A stretch of 64,000 nt of DNA from Treponema rectale (GCF_014202035.1 NZ_JACHFR010000002.1:763816-827815); one strand, 5' to 3'; positions 8,148 through 17,369 are shown, counted from the first letter of the stretch. Notes: generated by a model from the sequence alone, not told the origin. Program-made: numbers and translations.

Positions 8148-9569
8148 ATGGGAAACATTAAATATGATTTTACAGTTGAATCTTTGGGAGAGTGCAAAGT
8201 AAAGTCTCCTATTGAACTTTCACAGAATTACGGTGATTTCCGTGCTAATTATGTGCGTGATACGTCTTTTATTCGTAATAGAGTCAACGTTTTTAATAAA
8301 GATGATGAAGAAACAGATCCTAAATCTACATATCTTGAAAAGGCCGGACCTCGTGAATACATTTATTTTAACCCTGCTCATGTAACTGCAGGTATCTGTA
8401 CCTGTGGCGGTCTTTGCCCTGGTCTTAACGATGTTATGCGTGCCGTTGTACGCTGTCTGTGGAATCGCTATGGAGTACGCCGCATTAAGGGTATTAAATT
8501 CGGATATCAGGGTTTCTTTGCAGAAAACGGTTACGATGTAGTAGATCTTGATCCTCGTGTAGTTGATGATATTCATAAAATCGGCGGTACTTATCTTGGT
8601 ACAAGCCGTGGTGGCGGAGACCGTGTTGTAGATATCGTAGATTCAATCGAGCGTCTCGGCATTAACATGATGTTCATCATCGGCGGAGACGGAACTCAGA
8701 GAGGTTCTCTTGATATTGCAAACGAAATTGAACGTCGCGGACTTAAGATTGCAGTTGTAGGAATTCCAAAGACTGTAGATAATGACCTTCAGTTTATTGA
8801 CCGTTCATTCGGTTTTGAAACAGCAGTACAGAAGGCTACTCAGGCTGTAAACTCAATTCACATGGAAGCTCAGTCTCAGATCGGCGGTATCGGTCTTGTA
8901 AAACTTATGGGACGTGAATCAGGCTTTATTGCTACGGCAACAGCCCTTGCTTCTCATGAAACAAACTTCTGTCTTATTCCTGAAGTTCCGTTTGAACTTG
9001 ACGGACCTAACGGATTCCTTCATCACCTTGAGGAACGTCTTGAAAAACGCGGACATGCAGTTATCGTAGTAGCAGAAGGTGCAGGACAGGAACTTCTTGC
9101 AGCAACAAATGCAACAGATGCTTCTGGTAATAAAAAGCTTGCAGATATCGGTGTATATCTCCGTGACAAAATCAATGAATATTTTGCTAAGAAAAACATT
9201 CAGATTAACCTTAAGTATATTGATCCTGGTTATGAAGTTCGTGCATCTGTAACAACAGCAAACGATTCAATTTACTGCGAGCGTCTTGGAAATAATGCCG
9301 TTCATGCAGCTATGGCAGGAAAAACAAAGATTGTTATCGGTCTTGTTCATGACAAGTATGTTCATATTCCTATCAGTATGGCTACACTTCAGAGAAATGT
9401 TGTAGATCCGGAAAGCTCACTGTGGAGAGACTGTCTTGATGCAACTCTTCAGCCGATTTATATGGTAAACAACATCAACACAGTGCTTGAAAAACTTAGA
9501 AAAGACCGCAAGGAAGCAGAAGAAAAAGCTCTCAAGCGTCTTGAAAAAGTAAATGCAATGAAAAAATAA
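8148..9569 (+). CDS. 6-phosphofructokinase, long bacterial type
   Basis: This is a 473-residue cytoplasmic glycolytic enzyme that phosphorylates fructose 6-phosphate. Motifs in order: [15 protein letters not shown] (about residue 82), [16 protein letters not shown] (about 178), [10 protein letters not shown] (about 208), MGRESGFIA (about 250) and IPEVPFEL. In this superfamily Gly after GGD (GGDG rather than GGDD) favours ATP as phosphoryl donor, while Lys in PKTVDND is typical of pyrophosphate enzymes and of the ATP-using long clade found in trypanosomes and some spirochaetes. ATP use is therefore the better guess but is not certain. A terminator follows. Confidence 0.93.
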   Translation: MGNIKYDFTVESLGECKVKSPIELSQNYGDFRANYVRDTSFIRNRVNVFNKDDEETDPKSTYLEKAGPREYIYFNPAHVTAGICTCGGLCPGLNDVMRAVVRCLWNRYGVRRIKGIKFGYQGFFAENGYDVVDLDPRVVDDIHKIGGTYLGTSRGGGDRVVDIVDSIERLGINMMFIIGGDGTQRGSLDIANEIERRGLKIAVVGIPKTVDNDLQFIDRSFGFETAVQKATQAVNSIHMEAQSQIGGIGLVKLMGRESGFIATATALASHETNFCLIPEVPFELDGPNGFLHHLEERLEKRGHAVIVVAEGAGQELLAATNATDASGNKKLADIGVYLRDKINEYFAKKNIQINLKYIDPGYEVRASVTTANDSIYCERLGNNAVHAAMAGKTKIVIGLVHDKYVHIPISMATLQRNVVDPESSLWRDCLDATLQPIYMVNNINTVLEKLRKDRKEAEEKALKRLEKVNAMKK

Positions 9570-9597
9570 GCATTTTTTAAGCATGGCTTTATAATGA

Positions 9598-9631
9598 ATA
9601 CCTGGACTGTTATGGTTCAGGTATTTTTTTT
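9598..9631 (+). terminator. Terminator after phosphofructokinase
   Basis: ATACCTG (9598-9604) pairs with CAGGTAT (9618-9624) and is followed directly by a T-run. Confidence 0.8.
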
Positions 9632-9653
9632 GATAAAAATTATTTTTGAAAAT

Positions 9654-9668
9654 ATACCTGGCAGGTAT
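9654..9668. promoter_or_regulatory. Palindrome repeating the arms of the upstream terminator
   Basis: ATACCTG-G-CAGGTAT is a perfect palindrome around one base. The same two 7-mers form the terminator stem at 9598-9624, so the four arms could pair in alternative ways, or the palindrome could be an operator. It sits 12 nt before the next start codon. Confidence 0.4.
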
Positions 9669-9679
9669 TACACTGTTAT

Positions 9680-10381
9680 ATGATGAAAAAAATTACAACG
9701 GCAGTTTTCTGTCTTTTGCTGTGTATGCCTTCTTTTTCTCAGGTCAGGCAGGAAATTTTCTATACTTTTGCGCATTCCGTGGACAGAGGAATGGAAAGCG
9801 GAGAAAATTTTCTTTCTCTTTCTTACGGGGCGGAGTTTAATAAAGTCAATTTAACAGCAGGCTTTCAGTCCGGGGCTGAACTTACGGATATTACATTAAA
9901 GGGGGAATATTTTCCCTTTGAGTTTGAAAATGCAAAGGGCAGTATAAAACGTCTTGGAACAGATATGATTTATCATGTTCAGTATCATGACTGTTACTGT
10001 GAACAGGATTTTTTATGGGGAATTGATTTTGAGTGGAAATCCCTTTACGGCTTTTTCATCAGGACTGCAGCCTGGCTGAAATATAAATACACGGATATTT
10101 ATTCGGTGATTAAAAGCACTTCTAAAATTGAACCGGATGCCTGCTTTGCATTAGGAAAAGTTTTTAAAACGGGAACGACTGTTTTTGTAAGTCACGGGTT
10201 TCATTCAATGTACAGATATAATTCTGCTTCGGAATCTGTGTTTACTTTTTCTGTCAGACAGGATTTTAATGCCGGCATTTCGTTGAAGACTGAGGCTGAA
10301 GTATGCTTTACTGATCAGATGGCAGCTGTAAATCATCTTGAGTCATCCCAGTTCAGGGTTGCAATGGGGGTAAGGTTTTGA
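9680..10381 (+). CDS. Secreted protein, probable outer-membrane beta-barrel
   Basis: This is a 233-residue protein (an ATG at 9683 is equally possible). Residues 1-20 are a clear signal peptide ending CMPSFSQ. The rest alternates hydrophobic and polar residues in strand-like blocks (FNKVNLTAGFQSGAELTDI, FFIRTAAWLKYKY) and ends FRVAMGVRF, a terminal aromatic as in barrel proteins. No family is recognised. No Shine-Dalgarno is evident. It overlaps the phosphoesterase start by 4 bp, so the two are translationally coupled. Confidence 0.75.
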   Translation: MMKKITTAVFCLLLCMPSFSQVRQEIFYTFAHSVDRGMESGENFLSLSYGAEFNKVNLTAGFQSGAELTDITLKGEYFPFEFENAKGSIKRLGTDMIYHVQYHDCYCEQDFLWGIDFEWKSLYGFFIRTAAWLKYKYTDIYSVIKSTSKIEPDACFALGKVFKTGTTVFVSHGFHSMYRYNSASESVFTFSVRQDFNAGISLKTEAEVCFTDQMAAVNHLESSQFRVAMGVRF

Positions 10382-11286
10382 AAGTTAAGAGTGCTTTTGC
10401 TGCAGCCTGTTTTCTTGTTCTTGCCTGCTGTCTGTTTTTATCCTGTAATCTGGGATTTTACTGGTTTGTTTTTGGAGAAGATGTAGAAGACAGGGCAAAA
10501 GAAATCATAGTCATTGATTCTCCAGATTCTGTTTCTGAAACTACCGGAGAAAAATACAGCGTACTTGTGGTTACAGACCTTCATTTCGGTTCAGAAAGGA
10601 CAGACAGGGACGATGAAGCTTTTTATGAATGGTTTAAAAAGCAGCTTGCTTCTGATGACGAAAGCCTGAAACCCCGCTTTATGATTTGTCTTGGGGATAT
10701 TCTTGACGGCGGACATAAAGAAGAGGCGGAAGAATACAATAATTTTGCGGATAAACTTGCGGACCTTGCAGAAGAGGCCGGAATACACGGTTTTACCTCT
10801 TATTCAATAGTAGGAAATCATGATCTTTACAATCACGGGTGGAGCGTGTGGAAAAAGAAGGTTTATCCTGATACTTCTTTTTATGTTTTCAATACAAAAT
10901 CAGATTCTCAGTCTCAGGGAATGTCCTGGTATTTTCTTGATACCGGAAACGGAACTTTAGGAAAGCCTCAGCTGGATTCTCTTTCAGAGACGATGGAAAA
11001 TGATACCAGACCTAAAATCGTAAGCATGCATTATCCCCTGTATTGCGGCGGAATAGTTCAATTGTGCATTCAGAATTCCATGGAAAGGAATTTACTTATG
11101 TCTCTGTTTGCTAGGAATAATGTAAAACTTGTTCTTGAAGGTCATGCCCACAGGACAAAGCATTATGACTGCGGGAATTTTGAAGAACATCTTATTTCTT
11201 CATATTTGTACAGCAGGGCATTTACCCTGCTGACGGTGGATGAAAAATCGGGCAGCGTTGTAAGCCACCCGGATTTAGAGTATTAG
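10378..11286 (+). CDS. Calcineurin-like metallophosphoesterase, lipoprotein
   Basis: This 302-residue protein starts at TTG 10378, overlapping the previous stop (TTGA). Residues 1-23 are a lipoprotein signal with lipobox LFLSC. Metal-binding motifs occur in order: TDLHFG (D-x-H, about residue 66), CLGDILDGG (GD), VGNHDLY (GNHD), SMHYPL and EGHAHR (GHxH). These give a dinuclear-metal phosphodiesterase or phosphatase anchored to a membrane facing the periplasm or outside. The substrate is unknown. The gene ends head-on against cstA, overlapping it by 4 bp. Confidence 0.88.
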   Translation: MKVKSAFAAACFLVLACCLFLSCNLGFYWFVFGEDVEDRAKEIIVIDSPDSVSETTGEKYSVLVVTDLHFGSERTDRDDEAFYEWFKKQLASDDESLKPRFMICLGDILDGGHKEEAEEYNNFADKLADLAEEAGIHGFTSYSIVGNHDLYNHGWSVWKKKVYPDTSFYVFNTKSDSQSQGMSWYFLDTGNGTLGKPQLDSLSETMENDTRPKIVSMHYPLYCGGIVQLCIQNSMERNLLMSLFARNNVKLVLEGHAHRTKHYDCGNFEEHLISSYLYSRAFTLLTVDEKSGSVVSHPDLEY

Positions 11287-13259
11287 TTCTTTTTTAACTG
11301 TTTTGCAAAAGTTTTGATTCCTTCTGCAACGAGAATTACTGCAAGGATTGCCATTGCTGCTGCAAAGAACAGCTGGAAGTAGTGACCCCATGCAGGATCA
11401 AGGGCTGAGAAAGCACCTTTTTTAATAAGTTCGGTCTGCTTGATGATTGTAAATACAAGCTGTGTGAGGGTTGCTGCAAGCATGAATACCATAGGTATGA
11501 TGAACATTTTGTTGTTTTTTCCAACCTGACCGAGCCATGCTGCTACTGCAAGGAGGGCAATTCCTGCAAGGAGCTGGTTTGCTGCTCCAAAGAGACCCCA
11601 GATTGCAGAAAGTTTAAGACCGCCGAGAATACATCCAATAATAACCATGAATGCTGTTCCTACGAGAGGATTTGCAAGGATTTTGCGTACAGGATTTTTT
11701 GCATCTTTCCAGGTTTCTTCATCATCTTTAAGGAAAAGTTCACTGAACATGAAGCGGCTTAAGCGTGTAGCTGAGTCAAGGGATGTAAGGGCAAATACAG
11801 AAACTGCAAGAGTAAGAAGAGCCGTGATGGTGTTGTAGATGGTTGTTGTTTCTGCACCGAACATAAGGGCAATACCGTTTCCGAAGGCTGTAGCCGGAGA
11901 ACCTGCAAAAGCCCACATTCCTGTTTCCGGGTTTTTAATAAGGAATTTTGAAGAAACAATACCGATTGCAATTAAAGATATGATTCCCAGTCCTGATTCA
12001 ATAAGCATTGAACCGTAACCGATTGCCTTTGCATTTTTTTCTGAATCAAGCTGCTTTGATGTAGTTCCGGAAGCAATAAGGGAATGGAAGCCTGAACATG
12101 CACCGCAGGCAACTGTGATGAAGAGGGCAGGGAAAAGGTTTCCGATGCTCTGAGTCCAGCCTGTGTATGCAGGAAGATCGAATTTAACTCCCCTTGCACT
12201 TCCTGTAAAGGCTGCAAATACGATTCCGCAGAGGGCTACGGCCATCATTGCATACAGAAGGAAGCTTGAGAGGTAATCTCTAGGCTGAAGCATGATCCAT
12301 ACCGGAATAAGTGAAGCTACGGCTATATAAAGTCCGATAATGACAATCCAGGTATTGCGGGTAAGGACAAGACCGAAATTAAGTCCGAATATGATTATTG
12401 CAGCAATTGCGACAATTCCGATGAGGGTAGCCGGAAGAGTTTTAACTCCGCAGCGGTTTGTAAGAATTCCGTAGAGTACGGCAAGAACAATAAACAGGAT
12501 AGAAATCATTGCTGTTGTCTGATTATTGCCGGTACGGCTTCCGGTAGAAATTAAACTTCCTGTAGAAGCTTCATTTGCTGAAACGTCGGAAGAAATTCCT
12601 GCAGCAGAAAGGGTGCTGTTTATTTTTCCGGCAGCAGCTTCTGCATCAGCTTTTGTTTCTCCGGTAACTGTAATTACAAGTTTACCGTCTGATTCACAGG
12701 TTCCTGCAAAAGGAGTTTTTGCATTTTTAAGTACGGCTGTTACAGCTTCTGACGTCTGGGCAGAAGTTACTGTGACTGTCTTTTTGAACGGTGTAAAGAA
12801 GGTTCCTGCAACTACATTTACAAAGGATGCTATTACAAGAATAAGTACGAGAAGTGCAAAGATTATGAAAAGTTTCTTTGCAAATTTTCCCATTGAATCT
12901 TTTATGATTTCTCCAACAGATTTTCCGTCATGCCTTATGGAAGCAAAGAGAGAACCGAAATCCTGAAGGCCGCCAAAGAAGATTCCTCCTAAAACACACC
13001 AGAGGAATACTGGTACCCAACCGAAAACTGCAGCCTGAATAGGTCCGTTGATAGGACCTGCACCTGCGATTGAAGAAAAGTGGTGTCCCATAAGAACTGC
13101 CGGTTTTGCAGGTACGTAGTCAATACCGTCTGTTTTTTCTTCAGCCGGTGTTTTTTTGAGGGGATCAATGCCCCATTGCTTTGCGAGCCAGCTTCCGTAA
13201 AAAATGTAGCCGGCAAGAAGCAGAACGATAGCAGCAATAATGATTAATAATGCTGTCAT
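11283..13259 (-). CDS. cstA: Carbon starvation protein CstA, peptide/pyruvate-type transporter
   Basis: This 658-residue inner-membrane protein matches CstA: GYIFYGSWLAKQWG near the start, then DGIDYVPAKPAVLMGHHFSSIAGAGPI split across the first loop, GGLQDFGSLFASIRHDGKS, CGACSGFHSLIASGT and SLDSATRLSRF. CstA proteins are reported to import peptides or pyruvate. An inserted hydrophilic segment (about residues 165-255, Thr/Ala/Ser rich) separates two helices and is probably extracytoplasmic; most CstA lack so large an insert. AGGAACAAA precedes the start. It may follow the 161-residue gene upstream in one transcript. Confidence 0.93.
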   Translation of the reverse strand: MTALLIIIAAIVLLLAGYIFYGSWLAKQWGIDPLKKTPAEEKTDGIDYVPAKPAVLMGHHFSSIAGAGPINGPIQAAVFGWVPVFLWCVLGGIFFGGLQDFGSLFASIRHDGKSVGEIIKDSMGKFAKKLFIIFALLVLILVIASFVNVVAGTFFTPFKKTVTVTSAQTSEAVTAVLKNAKTPFAGTCESDGKLVITVTGETKADAEAAAGKINSTLSAAGISSDVSANEASTGSLISTGSRTGNNQTTAMISILFIVLAVLYGILTNRCGVKTLPATLIGIVAIAAIIIFGLNFGLVLTRNTWIVIIGLYIAVASLIPVWIMLQPRDYLSSFLLYAMMAVALCGIVFAAFTGSARGVKFDLPAYTGWTQSIGNLFPALFITVACGACSGFHSLIASGTTSKQLDSEKNAKAIGYGSMLIESGLGIISLIAIGIVSSKFLIKNPETGMWAFAGSPATAFGNGIALMFGAETTTIYNTITALLTLAVSVFALTSLDSATRLSRFMFSELFLKDDEETWKDAKNPVRKILANPLVGTAFMVIIGCILGGLKLSAIWGLFGAANQLLAGIALLAVAAWLGQVGKNNKMFIIPMVFMLAATLTQLVFTIIKQTELIKKGAFSALDPAWGHYFQLFFAAAMAILAVILVAEGIKTFAKQLKKN

Positions 13260-13315
13260 TTTGTTCCTCCGAGTTGTAAAAATATTTAAGCAGGAAAAAA
13301 CCTGTTTTTAACATT

Positions 13316-13801
13316 TCATTTTGGAAAAAGTTTTTTCAGTGATTTTCCAAATTTATTAGAATAAAAAGTATTTGTTTGCGTTAAAAAGAGAGCTGCGCTG
13401 AATGTTGACCAGCCCCGGAAAGTAAGCCAGTAGGATTTGTAATGGTGTATTTTCTTCAGCCGGGCAAGAGCGTCTTTGTCAGCGGATTCTGCGATTATTA
13501 TCAGGGTTATGTCTGAGTTTCTGTGACCGGCTTTTACGGTAAACTTTTTTAATCCTTCATTCCATGCTGTTTCTTCCAGCATGCAAAGGGTTTCTTTTGT
13601 AAGATGTTTCTGAATGGAAAAGAATACAAATTCATTGGACTGGCTTTCCGAAACTTTAGCAGCCTTTACAAGAATATACTGTTTGTTTGTGGAATGAAAT
13701 TCTGCCTGGGCACAGAAAGGCGGTGTGCAGTCAGAGGTGCTTACATCGTAGTAGTTTTTATAAGATTCAAGTAAACGTGAAAGAACTTCTTCGCAATTCA
13801 T
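13316..13801 (-). CDS. Protein of unknown function upstream of cstA
   Basis: This is a 161-residue cytoplasmic protein with AAAGGT as ribosome binding site. Visible features: a Cys-containing N-terminus, two mixed strands (KQYILVKAAKV, NEFVFFSIQ) and a C-terminal stretch rich in Trp/Phe/Lys (SYWLTFRGWSTFSAALFLT). No family is recognised. Only 57 bp separate it from cstA on the same strand, so co-transcription is likely. Confidence 0.7.
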   Translation of the reverse strand: MNCEEVLSRLLESYKNYYDVSTSDCTPPFCAQAEFHSTNKQYILVKAAKVSESQSNEFVFFSIQKHLTKETLCMLEETAWNEGLKKFTVKAGHRNSDITLIIIAESADKDALARLKKIHHYKSYWLTFRGWSTFSAALFLTQTNTFYSNKFGKSLKKLFPK

Positions 13802-13958
13802 GCCGGTACCTTTGTTTCTATAAATAATATCGACAGCGTACGCATTTATTCAATATTTATAGTAGAAACTTGCACTTACATTTTTTCAATGGAATATTGA
13901 ATTTAAATCAATAATGAAAAAACTTTGTTGCAGAAAAGGCACCGTTGTTTTATTGTTT

Positions 13959-14180
13959 CTAGCAGTTAAGGGCGCGCCAGATTTTTCCTTTTGTGAGCAT
14001 GCAGAAAAGGTCAATAATCCATACAATCCACCAGCCGAAGAAGATACGGAGGATTGCAGCAATTATTTTTCCTTCGCTTGCACGGGTAAGGAAGCCGAAA
14101 AGCCATGATGTAAAAGGAATGATTGCGAGAATAAGGCTGAGAAGCCTGCCGAGTCCAAAGTAGTCCTTTGATTTTGCCAT
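13959..14180 (-). CDS. Small two-helix membrane protein
   Basis: This 73-residue protein has two hydrophobic helices (RLLSLILAIIPFTSWLFGFL and ILRIFFGWWIVWIIDLFCML) with basic residues between and after them, ending RALNC. It resembles small membrane proteins of the YqaE/Pmp3 size class, but the family motifs are not clear. AAAGAGGT is well placed before the ATG. Function is unknown. Confidence 0.75.
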   Translation of the reverse strand: MAKSKDYFGLGRLLSLILAIIPFTSWLFGFLTRASEGKIIAAILRIFFGWWIVWIIDLFCMLTKGKIWRALNC

Positions 14181-14289
14181 AAAATACCTCTTTATTGTTT
14201 GGAATGGTTTAAATTATAAGTCTGAATCGAATTTTTTCAAATTAAAAAACCAGATAATTAACACGCCGTAAAACTAAAAAGAGTCTTTC

Positions 14290-14340
14290 TTGTTAAATAA
14301 CGTTATTTATGGTATTCTCTCCCCTATGGCATACGAAGTA
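14290..14340 (+). promoter_or_regulatory. Leaderless-type promoter joined to a duplicate of the dnaX start
   Basis: TTGTTA (14290-14295), 17 bp, TATTCT (14313-14318), then 7 nt and ATG at 14326. The 16 bases TATGGCATACGAAGTA here recur exactly at the true dnaX start. The reading frame from this ATG closes after 16 codons at TGA 14374-14376. It looks like the original dnaX promoter and start, separated from the gene by an insertion or duplication. Confidence 0.7.
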
Positions 14341-14344
14341 CCTG

Positions 14345-14379
14345 AGGTCAGAAAATTACCTCCTGTAATTTTCTGACCT
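14345..14379. repeat. 15-bp perfect inverted repeat
   Basis: AGGTCAGAAAATTAC (14345-14359) and its exact reverse complement (14365-14379) are separated by CTCCT. The hairpin lies directly after the duplicated dnaX start and 3 bp before the palindromic element. Without a T-run it is not a standard terminator. Confidence 0.75.
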
Positions 14380-14382
14380 GTA

Positions 14383-14513
14383 GGGGCTGTCCAATAAGTT
14401 TATTTTATGTCATTTTCGGGCTCGACCCGAAAATCTATTTATTTATAATATAAGCATTTATAGATTGCCGTATCAAGTACGGCAATGACATTTCAAACTT
14501 ATTGGTCATCCCC
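14383..14513. repeat. Small palindromic interspersed element, copy B
   Basis: The left end GGGGCTGTCCAATAAGTTTA mirrors the right end AAACTTATTGGTCATCCCC (to 14513). Inside are the same two modules as copy A in opposite order: ATTTTCGGG/CCCGAAAAT and ATTGCCGTA/TACGGCAAT. TA flanks both ends (14381-14382 and 14514-14515), a possible 2-bp target duplication. Confidence 0.85.
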
Positions 14514-14645
14514 TACGGTATTTTAATTGCAGAAATTTGGACGCGCCGTCCTGGCGCTGATTGTCAGTATAGTCTGGTTGCTGTATTTTTTTTATCTGAA
14601 GCAGGCAGATTTTTTATTTACTTTATTATTTTTAGTGTAGTTTAT

Positions 14646-16436
14646 ATGGCATACGAAGTAACAGCAACCAGAAGGAGACCGCAGAGGTTTGAGGATCTTG
14701 TCGGTCAGGAATTTGTTGCACAGACATTTAAGAATTCCATACAGTCTGGAAAAATAGCTCACGCATATTTGTTTTCTGGTCCCCGTGGCTGCGGAAAAAC
14801 CTCAACGGCCCGTATTCTTGCAAAGGCTTTGAACTGTGCAAAGGGACCGACCGCTTCTCCCTGCGGAGAGTGTCCTGCATGTAAAGAAATAACTGCAGGT
14901 TCTTCTCTTGATGTAATAGAAATAGACGGTGCTTCAAATACCAGCGTAAATGATGTACGCCAGATAAAGGATGAGGTGCTTTTTCCTCCTAACAGCTGCC
15001 GCTATAAGATTTATATAATAGATGAAGTTCACATGCTGTCTACTTCGGCATTCAACGCGCTTTTAAAGACAATAGAAGAGCCGCCGCCATATGTAATATT
15101 CATTTTTGCTACAACTGAACTTCAGAAAGTGCCGGCAACTATAAAGAGCCGCTGTCAGCAGTTTAACTTCAGGCTTGTTCCTGTAGAAAAAGTAAAGGAA
15201 CAGCTTGCTGCTGCTGCCGCAGAACTGGGAATGAAAGCTCAGGACGAAGCTTTATACTGGATTGCCCGTGAAGCTGGCGGTTCAATGCGTGACAGTTATA
15301 CTTTATTTGATCAGGTTGCAGCTTTCAGTGACGGTGAAATTACTTACGAAAAAATCCGCGATAAGCTTGGTCTGGTTGGAGTTGACCGTCTTAACGAGCT
15401 TTTTACCCTCTGCATAAACGGAGACAGTCAGACTGCTCTCCTTAAACTTGATGAATATCTTCAGAACGGTGTAAGCATAGAACAGCTTATTTCAAACTGT
15501 ACGGATTATCTGCGTTCCCTTCTTCTTATAAAGAACGGAGTAAAAAAAGAAGCCCTGCTCGGTCAGAGTGCAGAAAGGTTTTCTAAAGATGTTCTTGAAG
15601 CCTGGTCTTCAGTTCAGATAGAAAGGGCTTTGAGTATTTTCCTTAATCTGTACAGGGATATCCGCTATTCCCTTAATTCCCGCTACGAATTTGAGCTGGC
15701 GTTAAGCAGGCTCTGCTGGTTAAAGGAATATGTTTCTGCAGCTGAAGTTAAGAAAGCTGTAGACGGAGTAAAACCTCTGCTTGATACTGCTGCATATCCT
15801 AGAAAAATACAGACTTATTCAGATGGAACTCCTGCAGAACAGCCGTCTGTTCAGGGAAGACAGCCTTCTGTAAGCCGTCCTGGTGGAATGCCTGTGTTTA
15901 CGGCTCTTTCCGGAAGTGCACCGGAGTCTGGTCAGGGCAGTCATTCTTTTCCTGAAGGCGGAGCTGAACCGCCGTTAAATAAGTCAGCGGAAGATGAATA
16001 CGACGGCAGTGAGTGGCAGGCTGCTCCAGAAACAGAACTGGAGCCGGAGTTAAAGCCCGAACCGCAGTTAAAGGCAGAATCTGCTCCGGCAGAAAACAGA
16101 CCTGCAATTCAGGATGCAACGCCTGAAAAAGTAAGGGATGCAATGGTTGCAGAGTTTTCTGTAAATGATGCCATGCTGGCAAGTGCAATACTTCAGACGG
16201 AAAACTGGCAGAAAAATGGAGCCGTGGTTTCCTGCGAAGCAGGCAATGAATATGAGCAGGTTCAGTTGAGGAATGCCTCTTCAAGGATATCTGCCTTTAT
16301 GTCTCCTGCTTTTGGAGAAACCGTAAAGTTTGAAGTCAGACTTAAAAAGAGGGAAGATGCTGCCGTAAAAAAACAGCTTCCTCCTAAGGTAGAAATGCTC
16401 AGAAACATGTTTAAGGGAACTGTTCTGGGATACTAA
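14646..16436 (+). CDS. dnaX: DNA polymerase III subunit gamma/tau
   Basis: This 596-residue protein is the ATPase of the clamp loader, placing the sliding clamp on primed DNA. It has Walker A GPRGCGKTST (about residue 45), a zinc cluster with Cys in CGECPAC, Walker B IIDEVHML, sensor ATTELQKVPATIKSRC and the AAA+ lid. After about residue 370 a Pro/Glu/Ala-rich linker leads to a poorly conserved tau-type tail. The start at ATGGCATACGAAG was preferred over the frame to 14502, whose first 48 codons cross the end of a repeat. There is no clear ribosome binding site. It heads dnaX-ybaB-recR. Confidence 0.95.
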   Translation: MAYEVTATRRRPQRFEDLVGQEFVAQTFKNSIQSGKIAHAYLFSGPRGCGKTSTARILAKALNCAKGPTASPCGECPACKEITAGSSLDVIEIDGASNTSVNDVRQIKDEVLFPPNSCRYKIYIIDEVHMLSTSAFNALLKTIEEPPPYVIFIFATTELQKVPATIKSRCQQFNFRLVPVEKVKEQLAAAAAELGMKAQDEALYWIAREAGGSMRDSYTLFDQVAAFSDGEITYEKIRDKLGLVGVDRLNELFTLCINGDSQTALLKLDEYLQNGVSIEQLISNCTDYLRSLLLIKNGVKKEALLGQSAERFSKDVLEAWSSVQIERALSIFLNLYRDIRYSLNSRYEFELALSRLCWLKEYVSAAEVKKAVDGVKPLLDTAAYPRKIQTYSDGTPAEQPSVQGRQPSVSRPGGMPVFTALSGSAPESGQGSHSFPEGGAEPPLNKSAEDEYDGSEWQAAPETELEPELKPEPQLKAESAPAENRPAIQDATPEKVRDAMVAEFSVNDAMLASAILQTENWQKNGAVVSCEAGNEYEQVQLRNASSRISAFMSPAFGETVKFEVRLKKREDAAVKKQLPPKVEMLRNMFKGTVLGY

Positions 16437-16468
16437 GGCTTAATTATTTTATTTATACAGGGGAATTT

Positions 16469-16765
16469 ATGAATCCTTTTTCTATGATGAAGAATCTTGC
16501 AGGAATGCAGGAACAGTTAAAAAAAGCTCAGGATGAGATTTCTAAAGTTGAAGTTACTGGCAGTGCCGGCGGTAATATGGTTCAGGTTAGGCTTAACGGT
16601 AAATTTGAACTTGTTGATATAATTCTTGATCCTATATGCGTAGATAATCGTGATGTTCCCATGCTTCAGGATTTGATTAAGGCTGCCCACCGCAATGCCA
16701 TGGAAAAAATGCAGGAAACCTTAAAAAGCCAGCTTGGCCCGATGCTTGGCGGCTTAAATATCTGA
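16469..16765 (+). CDS. YbaB/EbfC family nucleoid-associated protein
   Basis: This 98-residue DNA-binding protein forms dimers. The N-terminal helix is Met/Gln/Lys rich (MMKNLAGMQEQLKKAQDEI) and is followed by VEVTGSAGGNMVQVRLNG, the usual beta-hairpin, then DLIKAAHRNAMEKMQE. Length and position between dnaX and recR match the common bacterial arrangement. AGGGGAA provides the ribosome binding site. Confidence 0.95.
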   Translation: MNPFSMMKNLAGMQEQLKKAQDEISKVEVTGSAGGNMVQVRLNGKFELVDIILDPICVDNRDVPMLQDLIKAAHRNAMEKMQETLKSQLGPMLGGLNI

Positions 16766-16781
16766 TGGAATTTCTGAAACT

Positions 16782-17369
16782 ATGAATGCCCTTGATGAAC
16801 TTGCAGAAAGTTTTTCCCGACTTCCTGGAATCGGAAAAAAATCAGCTTTAAGAATTGCCAGTCATGTTTTAAAAGCTGATGATGAGTTTATAAAAAGGTT
16901 TGCTTCTCAACTTGTTTCTTTAAAAGAACGGATTCATCCCTGTAATATCTGCGGTGCATGGACAGAAAACCAGCCCTGTCCGATATGCAGCGATCCTACC
17001 CGGGATTCTTCTATAATATGTGTAGTTGAGCAGCCTCAGGATGTTACGACAATAAACAACTCTCATGAATATAACGGTCTGTTTCATGTTCTCGGCGGAG
17101 TAATTTCTCCTCTGGAAGGAATAGGTCCTGCTCAGCTGAGGCTCGGGGAACTTACTGAAAGGGTAAAGGCAAACGGGGTAAAGGAAGTCATTATTGCCAC
17201 AAATCCTACTGTTGAAGGAGATACGACGGCCCTTTACATTCAGCGCCTGCTTCAGCCTCTGGAAATTACTGTTACCCGGCTTGCTTCCGGCCTTCCTGTA
17301 GGAGGAGACCTTGAATATGCGGACAGGCTTACTCTTGCAAGAAGTTTCAGGGGAAGGTCCGCTTTCTGA
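16782..17369 (+). CDS. recR: Recombination protein RecR
   Basis: This 195-residue protein works with RecO and RecF in gap repair. It has the helix-hairpin-helix LPGIGKKSALRIA (residues 14-26), a zinc finger with Cys at CNICGAWTENQPCPIC, and a Toprim domain with VVEQPQDV, HVLGGVISPLEGIGP and ATNPTVEGD. Length is normal. It begins 16 bp after ybaB, so the three genes form one operon. Confidence 0.97.
   Translation: MNALDELAESFSRLPGIGKKSALRIASHVLKADDEFIKRFASQLVSLKERIHPCNICGAWTENQPCPICSDPTRDSSIICVVEQPQDVTTINNSHEYNGLFHVLGGVISPLEGIGPAQLRLGELTERVKANGVKEVIIATNPTVEGDTTALYIQRLLQPLEITVTRLASGLPVGGDLEYADRLTLARSFRGRSAF

Noticed and set aside
12526-12966. Plus-strand frame inside cstA
   Set aside because: Antisense shadow of the CstA insert; no ribosome binding site.
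14502-14645. 48-codon N-terminal extension of dnaX
   Set aside because: It begins inside the repeat element, has no ribosome binding site and is not part of any known DnaX; the ATG at 14646 gives the normal N-terminus.
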